From the NCBI GenBank assembly GCA_002401295.1, contig NVSR01000016.1:16174-29856 (forward strand): 13,683 nucleotides of DNA, in the 5' to 3' direction. Positions 1-6,700 of this stretch are shown piece after piece (positions within the stretch are counted from its first letter, which is position 1; every line of letters begins with the position of its first letter). This DNA is from SAR324 cluster bacterium (GTDB lineage: Bacteria > SAR324 > XYD2-FULL-50-16). The notes below the pieces were generated by a model. It searched no databases. It saw only the letters and a list, made by a program, of their open reading frames with translations, and was not told where the DNA came from. A program made the position numbers and the translations under genes.

Positions 1-153
1 TGGATTGGTGAAAAAATGCTCGGGATCTCCAACCTCTAGAATTTGGCCGGCGTCCATCATGATCACCTTATCGGCAACCTCCCTGGCGAAGCCCATTTCA
101 TGAGTCACGACTACCATGGTCATGCCTTCACGAGCTAGAGATTTCATCACCTC
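1..153 (-). pseudogene. 3' remnant of a polar amino-acid ABC transporter ATPase (GlnQ/HisP type), 5' end lost
   Basis: Fifty-one codons read in frame from 153 down to the window edge. They match the C-terminal half of GlnQ/HisP-family ATPases: a Met-rich strand ending in VVVTHEMGFAREVAD, which contains the H-loop His (switch region), then a VIMMDAG strand and the EVGDPEHFFTNP segment typical of this subfamily. The Walker A, Q-loop, signature (LSGGQ) and Walker B parts are absent. Immediately upstream the same frame reads Ser-Cys-Pro and then a TAA stop, and no frame between 154 and 320 resembles the missing parts. The intact family is about 240-250 residues and energises import of amino acids such as glutamine, histidine or arginine. 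The 3' end lies outside the window. A deletion that joined a promoter/leader region to the tail of the gene is the simplest explanation. Family assignment is firm; the cause of truncation is inferred. Confidence 0.8.
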
Positions 154-323
154 AGAACATGGTTACTGTCAGGCTTAGCCACTTCTTTATTTTCGATCCT
201 TGGTCAAAAAATTTAACAAATCTTTTTACAATCAGGTTGCTTCATCAGCTATCAATCAGCTGAAAAATATCTGAGACCAACTACTTACCCTCAGTTTTTA
301 TTGAAGGTACCCGTATACATTAC

Positions 324-346
324 TGGTCAGACCAATGGTAAGACCA
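324..346. promoter_or_regulatory. tandem FadR/LldR-type operators
   Basis: Two 11-bp near-palindromes, TGGTCAGACCA (324-334) and TGGTAAGACCA (336-346), lie 12 bp apart centre to centre. The core TGGTnnGACCA is the recognised site for GntR regulators of the FadR subfamily (FadR, LldR, PdhR and relatives). The flanks of site 1 (ACTGGTCAGACCAAT) extend the match. The sites lie just downstream of the predicted minus-strand start point, a position where a bound repressor would block initiation. The gene for a FadR-subfamily protein ends about 165 bp away, so it is the likely ligand-responsive partner. The motif is seen; the pairing is inferred. Confidence 0.75.
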
Positions 347-359
347 GGAATGTGACCTA

Positions 360-387
360 AGAATAGAGAAAAAATACAGTCTGTCAA
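360..387 (-). promoter_or_regulatory. sigma-70-like promoter reading toward the ABC remnant
   Basis: On the minus strand a perfect -35 box TTGACA (387-382) is followed after 16 bp by TATTCT (365-360), a 4 of 6 match to the -10 consensus. Transcription would start near 353 and run leftward through both operators into the ABC ATPase fragment. The arrangement of -35, -10 and two operator copies near +10 to +30 is that of a repressible operon promoter, whose first gene(s) appear to be missing today. Confidence 0.55.
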
Positions 388-510
388 GCATCAGGAGTAA
401 ACTTTTTTAGGGAGGGATTCTTCTTGAAGTGGAATGGAGACAATTCCCTAGACTGCTCCCACAATGAGACTGGGGAGGCAGAAAAAGGGAATAATAGAGG
501 GGGGGAGAGG

Positions 511-1254
511 TCAGTCCTGAGTGCCTTGGATGGCCCCTTTTTGTTCCAGTGTCTCTATTTTTTTGCTGGAATCCTCATGGTGTTGAGTCATGAGCAGCGT
601 TGCTTTTTCAATGTCCTTTTGTTCAATCGCTTGGAGCAGACTTTTATGTTGAGTAACAATGATATCAAACCAGTTCTCATTTTCAAACCACTCTTCGCTG
701 GCCATAAAAAGCACACTATAAAGGGTCTGATTTCTCTCAATAATTGAGTATAGACCTTCATTGACTCGGGACATGATTGTGTTATGAGCCGCTTCGATGA
801 TCAAGTTATGAAAAACCATTTCCCAGTCGGCACTTTCTTTCTTTTCCTGTTCTGAGTTTCGAGGTCCGGATTCCAGTCTTTCGATACATTCTCGGAGTTT
901 CGCCAGATCTTGCTCTGTTCGGCGTTGAGCAGCCAAACCTGCCGCAGCTATATTGAGAATCCTTCGCATTTCCATGACCTGGGGTAAAAGATCATCATGC
1001 CAAAAGGGCATAAATTGCATGTTCTCTTTGAAGTCCTGGATGGTGGGGGTCACGATGAAAATTCCTTGGCGCTCTCGAAGTTCAAGATATCCCCAGGCTT
1101 CCAGGGTCACAATCGCTTCCCGTAAAAGAGATCGGCTGACCCCTAGCATACTCGCTAATTCACGCTCTGCGGGTAATTTGCTACCGGGAGAATACATCTT
1201 GCTTGCGATTAACTCTTTCAGCTGGAGAATAATTTCATGCCTTTTTTTGTTCAA
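511..1254 (-). CDS. GntR-family transcriptional regulator, FadR subfamily (FCD domain)
   Basis: The 247-residue protein has an N-terminal winged helix-turn-helix (about 5-70) with the GntR signature LPAERELASMLGVSRSLLREA and a wing ending GIFIV, then an all-helical FCD ligand-binding domain (about 90-232). Three His residues expected at the FCD metal/ligand site are visible: H149 (in VFH), H203 (in TQHKSLL) and H225/H226. The usual acidic residue four before the first His is Glu145. The start is TTG at 1254, preceded by AAGGGG with 7 nt spacing; no ATG lies nearby. The protein probably represses or activates genes for an amino acid or organic acid in response to that ligand. Matching operators lie downstream at 324-346. 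The ligand cannot be told, because the target genes are lost or outside the window. Confidence 0.85.
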   Translation of the reverse strand: MNKKRHEIILQLKELIASKMYSPGSKLPAERELASMLGVSRSLLREAIVTLEAWGYLELRERQGIFIVTPTIQDFKENMQFMPFWHDDLLPQVMEMRRILNIAAAGLAAQRRTEQDLAKLRECIERLESGPRNSEQEKKESADWEMVFHNLIIEAAHNTIMSRVNEGLYSIIERNQTLYSVLFMASEEWFENENWFDIIVTQHKSLLQAIEQKDIEKATLLMTQHHEDSSKKIETLEQKGAIQGTQD

Positions 1255-1643
1255 GTATTTACCCCTTACTTTAACGGCTCATGAATTCTTGAAATTAAAA
1301 AAGCTGGAACCGCTGATTGTTTGAATGAAAACTTTGGGAAACGGGAGGAAGGCCGGAGTTTGTTCCGACCTATCTCGAAGGAAGGCTACTATGAGGTTCG
1401 CTTTTTGGCAACAAAGGGGAGGGACTGAGAGTACCTCAGGGTCGGTAATAAAAGAACTCAGATCAGCACTAGACGCCTTGAAGGGAATGTCCCATACTTT
1501 GGGCCACCAATCTTTCATCCTCCTATTGAGTCAACACCGGCTTTTTTGCAGCATATTAATGTCAACACATGTAGAAAATTTTCGGTGAGTCCATCGGCCT
1601 CTGGTGCTTTTACTATCTTATTTTTAGCGGATTATTTAGCGAT
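1255..1643. other. 390-bp stretch without a convincing gene
   Basis: This stretch separates the divergently read GntR gene and the prephenate dehydratase gene, so it should hold both promoters. Two overlapping antiparallel open frames exist (minus 1518-1279, 79 codons; plus 1325-1588, 87 codons). Neither resembles a protein I recognise. The minus one has GGAGG directly abutting its ATG, which leaves no usable spacing; the plus one has no ribosome binding site. Small hairpins are present (CGGA/TCCG around 1354-1367; CTGAG/CTCAG around 1426-1440) without T-runs. I find no T-box, SAM riboswitch or clear -35/-10 pair. It may be gene remnant or simple spacer. Confidence 0.5.
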
Positions 1644-2525
1644 ATGAATTCCCCTGCAAACATGAATCTGGTCTACCCAAGAAATTGCAATAAAGTGATT
1701 ACCCTGGGACCTAAGGGTACTTTTAGCAACAGCGCTGCCAGTTTAGTAGCGGGTGATAAAATATCCAACATTGAATACACCACAACTCTACCGGAAATCA
1801 CCCAAGCCGTGCAAGATGATGCCACTGCTTTAGGAGTGATTCCCATCGAGAATTCGACCTCAGGTATTGTGGGACCAGCTCAGGATAGCCTGACGGAACT
1901 GGATGTGGTGATTACGAATGAATTGCGTCTTAAAGTGCATTATAGTTTGATTTCTAACGTACCTTTGGCTGAGGTTAAACAATATTACAGCCATGCGGTG
2001 GCTTTTAATCAGACGGGCCTATTTACCTCTAGTAATCTCAAACATGCGGATGTAATCTTTTCTAATTCTAACATCCATTCGGGTGAAATGTTTCTGGAAA
2101 AGCCTGAAGAAGCTGTTGCGGCGATTATTCCACAGCCTGCGGCCCATAGCCGAGAGGAATACCGGGACATCATCCTGGCTGACGATATTCAGGATTATCA
2201 GCAGAATATTACTCGATTTGTGGTAATTCAGAAAAAGCCGGCTAACTATTTCCCCGACTTCACCCAGGAAAAAACATCGGTTTTCATTGAAACCGATGAA
2301 GATCGACATTCGATTTTATTTGAAATTCTGAGAGAGTTTCATGTATATGGGATTAACATCTGTCGATTGGAATCTCGTCCTTCCAGAAGGACTCCCTGGA
2401 GTTACGGTTTTTTTATTGATTTTTATAACAATCATCGTAGCGCTACCTGCTTGAAAGATATACAAAATCTGGGTATCAGTTGTGAAATTCTGGGAACTTA
2501 TAATTTTGTGTCCAAACCTTTTTAG
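1644..2525 (+). CDS. pheA: prephenate dehydratase with C-terminal ACT domain (divergent)
   Basis: Prephenate dehydratase converts prephenate to phenylpyruvate, the penultimate step to phenylalanine. At 293 residues the protein matches monofunctional enzymes (no chorismate mutase domain). Visible family motifs are TLGPKGTFSNSAA (20-32), GVIPIENSTSGIV (64-76) and the catalytic Thr-Arg-Phe motif at 190-192 within NITRFVVI. The ACT domain (about 211-290) keeps the ESRP motif (243-246), but the phenylalanine-binding GAL motif is replaced by HSILFEIL (222-229). The central part (about 113-150), where most homologues read SHPQALAQC, is SHAVAFNQT. No Shine-Dalgarno is evident before ATG 1644. The gene is first of a plus-strand cluster, 36 nt before lgt. 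Dehydratase assignment is strong; a shifted substrate or altered feedback control is possible. Confidence 0.85.
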   Translation: MNSPANMNLVYPRNCNKVITLGPKGTFSNSAASLVAGDKISNIEYTTTLPEITQAVQDDATALGVIPIENSTSGIVGPAQDSLTELDVVITNELRLKVHYSLISNVPLAEVKQYYSHAVAFNQTGLFTSSNLKHADVIFSNSNIHSGEMFLEKPEEAVAAIIPQPAAHSREEYRDIILADDIQDYQQNITRFVVIQKKPANYFPDFTQEKTSVFIETDEDRHSILFEILREFHVYGINICRLESRPSRRTPWSYGFFIDFYNNHRSATCLKDIQNLGISCEILGTYNFVSKPF

Positions 2526-2561
2526 TTCTCCTCTGCTTAACGTTTAGCCACAAATTTACTC

Positions 2562-3368
2562 ATGTTTGATATTATTACCTGGAATGTTAGTCCGGATCTG
2601 CTCGAATGGGGAGTGTTACGTATTCGTTGGTATGGGCTGCTTTTTGCTCTTTCTTTTGTTTTCGGTAACTATTTTTTGCATTGGGTCTTTCGTCGAGAAA
2701 AGAAACCGATCAAATATGCAGAGTCTTTGTTAATGCATATGATTATAGGGACTGTAATTGGTGCGCGTTTGGGGCATACCCTCTTTTACGAACCTGGGTT
2801 CTATCTCAGCCACCCCTTAGAAATTCTTAAAGTATGGAAGGGCGGTTTGGCCAGTCATGGAGCTGGAATCGGTTTATTTACAGCGGTTTATCTCTATACG
2901 CGTAAAACACCGGGACAAAGCTATTTGTGGGTATTGGATCGGTTGGCGGTAGTGGTTGCCTTGAGTGGTGCTTTGATTCGCCTGGGTAACTTCTTTAACT
3001 CGGAAATCATTGGCAAGCCCACTGCCGGGGACTGGGGCATTGTGTTCCAACGGATTGATTCCTTGCCGCGACATCCGGCACAGCTGTATGAATCAGTGGC
3101 CAGTTTTTTTGTTTTTCTGCTGTTATTATTTATTTATGCCCAAACAAATTTACAAAAAAAGCCCGGATTTATAGCAGGGCTTTTTCTGGTCACTATCTTT
3201 AGTAATCGATTTTTTATTGAGTTTTTCAAAGAGAACCAAGTGGCCTTTGAAGTGGGAATGCAATTCAATATGGGCCAGTTATTGAGTATTCCTATGGTCT
3301 TGCTAGGCCTTTTTCTTATTGTGCGATCCCTATTTTTTACCAGGACAACCAAATCATCCGGAAACTAA
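2562..3368 (+). CDS. lgt: prolipoprotein diacylglyceryl transferase
   Basis: Lgt transfers diacylglycerol from phosphatidylglycerol to the lipobox Cys of prolipoproteins in the inner membrane, the first step of lipoprotein maturation. The 268-residue protein is polytopic with about seven hydrophobic segments. Key motifs in order are IRWYGL (21-26), ARLGHTLFYEP (68-78), GGLASHGAGIG (94-104) with essential His99, RLGNFFNSE (140-148) giving Arg140, Asn143 and Glu148, RHPAQLYES (170-178), and NRFFIEFFKENQ with Arg216 and Glu220. The spacing of these residues equals that of H103, R143, N146, E151, R239 and E243 in the E. coli enzyme. No clear Shine-Dalgarno precedes ATG 2562. It lies 36 nt after the dehydratase gene and 9 nt before metA, so co-transcription is likely, although the three functions are unrelated. 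Confidence 0.95.
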   Translation: MFDIITWNVSPDLLEWGVLRIRWYGLLFALSFVFGNYFLHWVFRREKKPIKYAESLLMHMIIGTVIGARLGHTLFYEPGFYLSHPLEILKVWKGGLASHGAGIGLFTAVYLYTRKTPGQSYLWVLDRLAVVVALSGALIRLGNFFNSEIIGKPTAGDWGIVFQRIDSLPRHPAQLYESVASFFVFLLLLFIYAQTNLQKKPGFIAGLFLVTIFSNRFFIEFFKENQVAFEVGMQFNMGQLLSIPMVLLGLFLIVRSLFFTRTTKSSGN

Positions 3369-3377
3369 AAGAGTGCC

Positions 3378-4271
3378 ATGACGATTATATTGCCTGAAAA
3401 TTATCACGCTCAAAAAGCTTTAGAAGCCAATAATATTACTTGTATTCATAAGGAAGCGGCGCTGCGACAGGATATCCGCCCCTTACGTATTGGCATCATG
3501 AATGTGATGCCCAACGTGGAAAGTTATGAATTCAATCTCTTGTACCCTATGGGGAAATCAATTCTTCAGATTGACCCGGTTTGGATCAAGTTGGATACAC
3601 ATGGTTATAAGAGTTCTAGTCAGAAGCATATGGAGGATTCCTATGTCAGCTTTGAAGACGCGATTTATCCGAATCACCTGGATGGATTGATTTTAACAGG
3701 AGCCCCCGTGGAAGGTCTGCGTTTTAGTGATATCAAATATTGGCCTGAAATTGAACGAGTCCTGAAGTATGCCAGGAAAAATATTTCTTCAACTCTGGGG
3801 ATTTGTTGGGGAGCTATGGCCTTGGCCCATATGCTTGGTATTGAAAAAACTATCTTTGAGACCAAACTTTTTGGTGTCTTTCGGACAAAAAATCTAGATC
3901 GCAACCATCCCATCACTGGGGATCTGGATGATTATTTCCAGTGCCCCCAAAGCAGGCACGCTGGTTATACTGATGAAAATTTGGAAGCAGCCAGAGATCG
4001 GGGAGAGGTCAGATTACTGGCTCACAATGCTGATGCCGGTTACACCATTATGGAAAGCACGGATGACCGTTATTTGATGCATCTTGGGCATCCGGAGTAT
4101 AATTCCGGACGACTGGTAGAGGAAACCCTGCGGGATCGTGCTAAGGGAAGAACAGATGTGGAGGATCCCGCTAATTTTAATGTGGAAGATCCCTCAAATT
4201 GTTGGAGATCTCATCGAAATGAGTTTTTCAGCCAGTGGATCAAGTATGTCTATTTGCAGACAGCCTTTTAG
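3378..4271 (+). CDS. metA: homoserine O-acetyltransferase, MetA family
   Basis: MetA-family enzymes acylate the hydroxyl of homoserine to start methionine synthesis. The 297-residue length is close to the family's usual size. Visible are RPLRIGIMNVMPN (34-46), the nucleophile Cys143 in LGICWGAMA, the catalytic His/Glu pair His238 and Glu240 in HLGHPEYN, and the C-terminal CWRSHRNEFFSQW segment. Acyl donor choice in this family depends on the residue after TGAPV/L: Gly in the succinyl-using E. coli enzyme, Glu in the acetyl-using Bacillus enzyme. Here TGAPVE (107-112) has Glu112, so acetyl-CoA is predicted although such proteins are often named succinyltransferases. A weak AAAGAG site precedes ATG 3378. 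Residues 260-274 contain a near-repeat (VEDPANFN, VEDPSN). The stop codon overlaps the stop of the convergent batE-like gene. Confidence 0.92.
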   Translation: MTIILPENYHAQKALEANNITCIHKEAALRQDIRPLRIGIMNVMPNVESYEFNLLYPMGKSILQIDPVWIKLDTHGYKSSSQKHMEDSYVSFEDAIYPNHLDGLILTGAPVEGLRFSDIKYWPEIERVLKYARKNISSTLGICWGAMALAHMLGIEKTIFETKLFGVFRTKNLDRNHPITGDLDDYFQCPQSRHAGYTDENLEAARDRGEVRLLAHNADAGYTIMESTDDRYLMHLGHPEYNSGRLVEETLRDRAKGRTDVEDPANFNVEDPSNCWRSHRNEFFSQWIKYVYLQTAF

Positions 4272-5062
4272 ATGACCGAGGAGCTCTGCTCTTGCAGCCA
4301 GAGCTCTTCACCACTCTTCAGTTTTACTTTCCACCAGCTGCCTTGCTGGTCCAGGAGGCGGAACTCTGTGCCACCGGGCAAGGGTTGCTCAAAAAACTCT
4401 TCATAGCTAAAGCCGGGGCCCTTATAAGACTGTGCTTCCTGTGTCGTGATGACCCCTGATTGTACCCTATGTAGCTGATATCCACTCCAAAAGTAAGAGG
4501 TGCCAAGGCTGAGGACTGCCAGCAAGGTTAAACTCTGTCCCACAATCAAAAAGATATTTCGATAAAAGATAGAAACAATTAAGAGCAGCCAAAATAGAGT
4601 GAAAGTAAGCATAAAGGCAATGCTTCTAGTGGAATAATCCAACATAAAGTGCCAGAAAAACATCCCTTTGACGAGGCTGCTCCACCAGGTTTGCCCTGTT
4701 TGCGGTAAATGTAAATCCTCACGGACTCGGGTCAAATTGTACTGCAAGTCATTGTAGCCTGGTATTAAGCGCTCAGCTTTGCGGTAGTACAAAATCGCTT
4801 GTCCTTTTTCTCCCGCCTCATAATAAGCATTCCCAATGTTATAATAGAGATACCCATTATCAATGCCTTGATCTTGAACCAGTGACAAAAACTGCCCGGC
4901 TGCTTTGAGCATGGTCCTTCTTTTTTGTGCATCCTGTTGGGATACACCCTGGTTGAATGTAGCCTGGGCTTGACTGAACAGCTCCTGCTTTTCCTGAGCT
5001 TGCAGGGGGACTGTGATGAAGCAAAGGCTGAGCAGAAGGATAAAAAGACGAAAATTTACCAT
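4268..5062 (-). CDS. BatE-like TPR/SH3 membrane protein, function unknown
   Basis: The 264-residue protein has a likely signal peptide (1-22, cleavage near LQAQ-E), a periplasmic segment with at least one TPR unit (about 70-103, containing YYNIGNAYYEAGEKGQAILYY), two hydrophobic helices (about 147-168 and 170-192) and a C-terminal bacterial-SH3-like domain (about 200-260, with a GSWWKVKL core and GEELWL end). This order matches BatE proteins of aerotolerance (bat) operons in Bacteroidetes and spirochaetes, whose molecular function is unclear. Here no MoxR ATPase or VWA-domain Bat genes accompany it; it is the last gene of murA-tmk-holB, 9 nt after holB, with GAG about 8 nt before ATG 5062. 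A role in the envelope is inferred from topology only. The name BatE-like rests on architecture, not on a search. Confidence 0.7.
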   Translation of the reverse strand: MVNFRLFILLLSLCFITVPLQAQEKQELFSQAQATFNQGVSQQDAQKRRTMLKAAGQFLSLVQDQGIDNGYLYYNIGNAYYEAGEKGQAILYYRKAERLIPGYNDLQYNLTRVREDLHLPQTGQTWWSSLVKGMFFWHFMLDYSTRSIAFMLTFTLFWLLLIVSIFYRNIFLIVGQSLTLLAVLSLGTSYFWSGYQLHRVQSGVITTQEAQSYKGPGFSYEEFFEQPLPGGTEFRLLDQQGSWWKVKLKSGEELWLQEQSSSVI

Positions 5063-5071
5063 GGTTGATCT

Positions 5072-6058
5072 CTAAACGACTATCTTTCCTGAGAAAATTT
5101 GTTTGATTTGAATAATCAAACCTTCCAGAGCGAGTTGTTTTCCTGCTTGAGCTTTGATTGCTAACTCTGTTTCTATAGTTAGATCAAAGGCCCAATGCAA
5201 CTGCTCTATGGTTACTTTTGGGGGGAGAGTGGCAAAGTCTTCCAACAAGTCAGAATTAATGAGGCGATGGGGTTTCTCTTCCAACCACCAGATCCAATCT
5301 CGCAACCAGCTAGTACAGAATTCGAGGAAATAGGCTCCCAGATCCTGTTTATTCCATTGTTCCAGTAAGGTGACATGGTCGACCATCCGTTCAGTAACCA
5401 GGCTGCCTAGTATTTCTCTGACCTGTGTTCGCATATTGAGCAGCTGACTAAGCTTACGAATCCAATCCGATCGTATTCTGCCATGGGCATAATTCATCAC
5501 AAAGGCCAAATCTTCCGCTTTCAACTCGTATTGCTGCTGCAGAATAGACAGTAGATGCCCTTCACTCAAAGGGGCGAACTGTACTTTTTGCACCCGTGAT
5601 ACAATGGTCTCTAGTAGTAGATTCGCATCCGTTGTTAATAAAATAAGCAGTGTATCCAGAGGTGGCTCCTCCAGAATTTTTAGAAAGCAGTTGGCTGACT
5701 CCACATTCATCTGATGAACGTTTTCCAGGAGGACAACCCGTTTCTTCGCGTAAACCGGTTTGAGGGCTAACTGCTTGATCAATGTTTGAATCTGTTTGAT
5801 CTTGATGAACTTACCATCTGGCTCAATGGTGATAAAATCCGGGTGTCCATCTCGCTCAACCATGCGGCAGCTATCACACTGGTGGCAGTTGTTGTGAGTG
5901 TCACAGTTCAACATTTGGACGAACGCTTTGGCCAAGGTAGCTTTGCCGATTCCTTCCAGGCCCGTAAAAAGATAGGCTGAAGGAATACGGTTGTTTTGGA
6001 AGGCCGATTGCAGATGGTGAATCACGGAAACATGTCCGGCGATATTGAGAAATTCCAT
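5072..6058 (-). CDS. holB: DNA polymerase III delta' subunit
   Basis: Delta' is the AAA+ stator subunit of the clamp loader that places the sliding clamp on DNA during replication. The 328-residue protein begins with HxxxxxxLQSAFQNNRIPSAYLF, carries a Walker A-like GLEGIGKAT (33-41), a zinc module with Cys52, Cys58, Cys61 and Cys64, a degenerate Walker B (VVLLENVHQM, 108-117), the sensor-type segment FLKILEEPP (125-133) and SRVQ (154-157) where ATP-hydrolysing loader subunits have SRC. These degenerate features fit delta' rather than gamma/tau (DnaX). The gene starts one base after the tmk stop (TAG-C-ATG) with AGGA just upstream, so translational coupling is likely. The tmk-holB pairing is common in bacteria and supports the call. 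Confidence 0.9.
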   Translation of the reverse strand: MEFLNIAGHVSVIHHLQSAFQNNRIPSAYLFTGLEGIGKATLAKAFVQMLNCDTHNNCHQCDSCRMVERDGHPDFITIEPDGKFIKIKQIQTLIKQLALKPVYAKKRVVLLENVHQMNVESANCFLKILEEPPLDTLLILLTTDANLLLETIVSRVQKVQFAPLSEGHLLSILQQQYELKAEDLAFVMNYAHGRIRSDWIRKLSQLLNMRTQVREILGSLVTERMVDHVTLLEQWNKQDLGAYFLEFCTSWLRDWIWWLEEKPHRLINSDLLEDFATLPPKVTIEQLHWAFDLTIETELAIKAQAGKQLALEGLIIQIKQIFSGKIVV

Positions 6059-6059
6059 G

Positions 6060-6698
6060 CTATCCTGTAGCTGAGCTGTTCAGCCGACGCATCAAAATGT
6101 TAACAACCTTTTGATGGATGGAAGCAATGTCTCCTTCCGCATCGATTCGTTGCATACGCTCAGGGTTCTTTTGATATAATTCCCGGTAACCTCGAACCAC
6201 TCGCTCAAAAAAGTCGGACTTCTCTCGTTCAATCCTACAGTTTTCCAAACCTTGGGTCCGGTTACGATGTTGTAAGCGCCTCTGAGATTCCTCCAGGGAA
6301 AGATCAAACCAGAAGGTCAGATCCGGCGTACGTACTACATCTCGTTCCAGTGTAGCCAGCCAAGTAAGGTCTAATTGCCGTCCTGCACCCTGATAAGCGA
6401 CTGTAGCATCATGATAACGGTCGCAGAGCACAATTTTATTTTGTGCCAGGGCTGGTAGAATGATTTCCTGAATATGTTGCACGCGATCTGCCATATAGAG
6501 CAATAGTTCTGCATTCGAAACCAACTCTTTATTTTCCGGATCTAGTAAAATTTTGCGGATCTGTTGCCCTATTTTACTGCCACCGGGTTGCTTGGTGACG
6601 ATGACCTCATAGCCTTCACCACAAAGTTTTTCATATAATTTATCAATCTGGGTGGTTTTGCCGCAGGCATCAATCCCTTCAAAAGTAACGAATAACAT
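6060..6698 (-). CDS. tmk: thymidylate kinase
   Basis: Tmk phosphorylates dTMP to dTDP with ATP, an essential step of dTTP supply. The 212-residue protein has the P-loop FEGIDACGKTTQ (6-17), the QPGG segment (37-40) where most homologues have EPGG, DRYHDAT (93-99) of the DRY/H motif, AYQGAGR (101-107) for thymine binding, and an Arg-rich LID (about 144-160). The P-loop usually reads GxDGxGK; here Asp-Ala-Cys-Gly-Lys, a mild variation. Its ATG lies 2 nt after the murA stop, with AGAG about 8 nt upstream, and its stop is one base from the holB start, so murA, tmk and holB form one operon. Confidence 0.95.
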   Translation of the reverse strand: MLFVTFEGIDACGKTTQIDKLYEKLCGEGYEVIVTKQPGGSKIGQQIRKILLDPENKELVSNAELLLYMADRVQHIQEIILPALAQNKIVLCDRYHDATVAYQGAGRQLDLTWLATLERDVVRTPDLTFWFDLSLEESQRRLQHRNRTQGLENCRIEREKSDFFERVVRGYRELYQKNPERMQRIDAEGDIASIHQKVVNILMRRLNSSATG

Positions 6699-6700
6699 AC

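Larger units (their letters stand above)
154..510. other. intergenic region with promoter and operators; no gene seen
   Basis: No credible coding sequence is seen on either strand between the GntR gene and the ABC ATPase remnant. The right half holds the promoter-like sequence and tandem operators listed separately. The left half (about 160-320) has only very short reading frames, for example a 10-codon ATG frame on the minus strand, and a small imperfect repeat in which ATCAGCT occurs twice (244-261), giving CAGCT/AGCTG arms. Isolated operator half-sites (TTGGTCA at 200-206, GAGACCA at 273-279) may be chance. A GC-rich hairpin with one bulge (around 453-481) lacks a following T-run on either strand, so I do not call it a terminator. 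Confidence 0.6.

Noticed and set aside
453..481. Bulged GC-rich hairpin downstream of the GntR gene
   Set aside because: It has no T-run on either strand, so I could not support a terminator.
424..747. 107-codon plus-strand frame with an AGGGAGG ribosome-binding-like sequence before a TTG
   Set aside because: Most of it is antisense to the well-supported GntR gene and the translation has no recognisable features.
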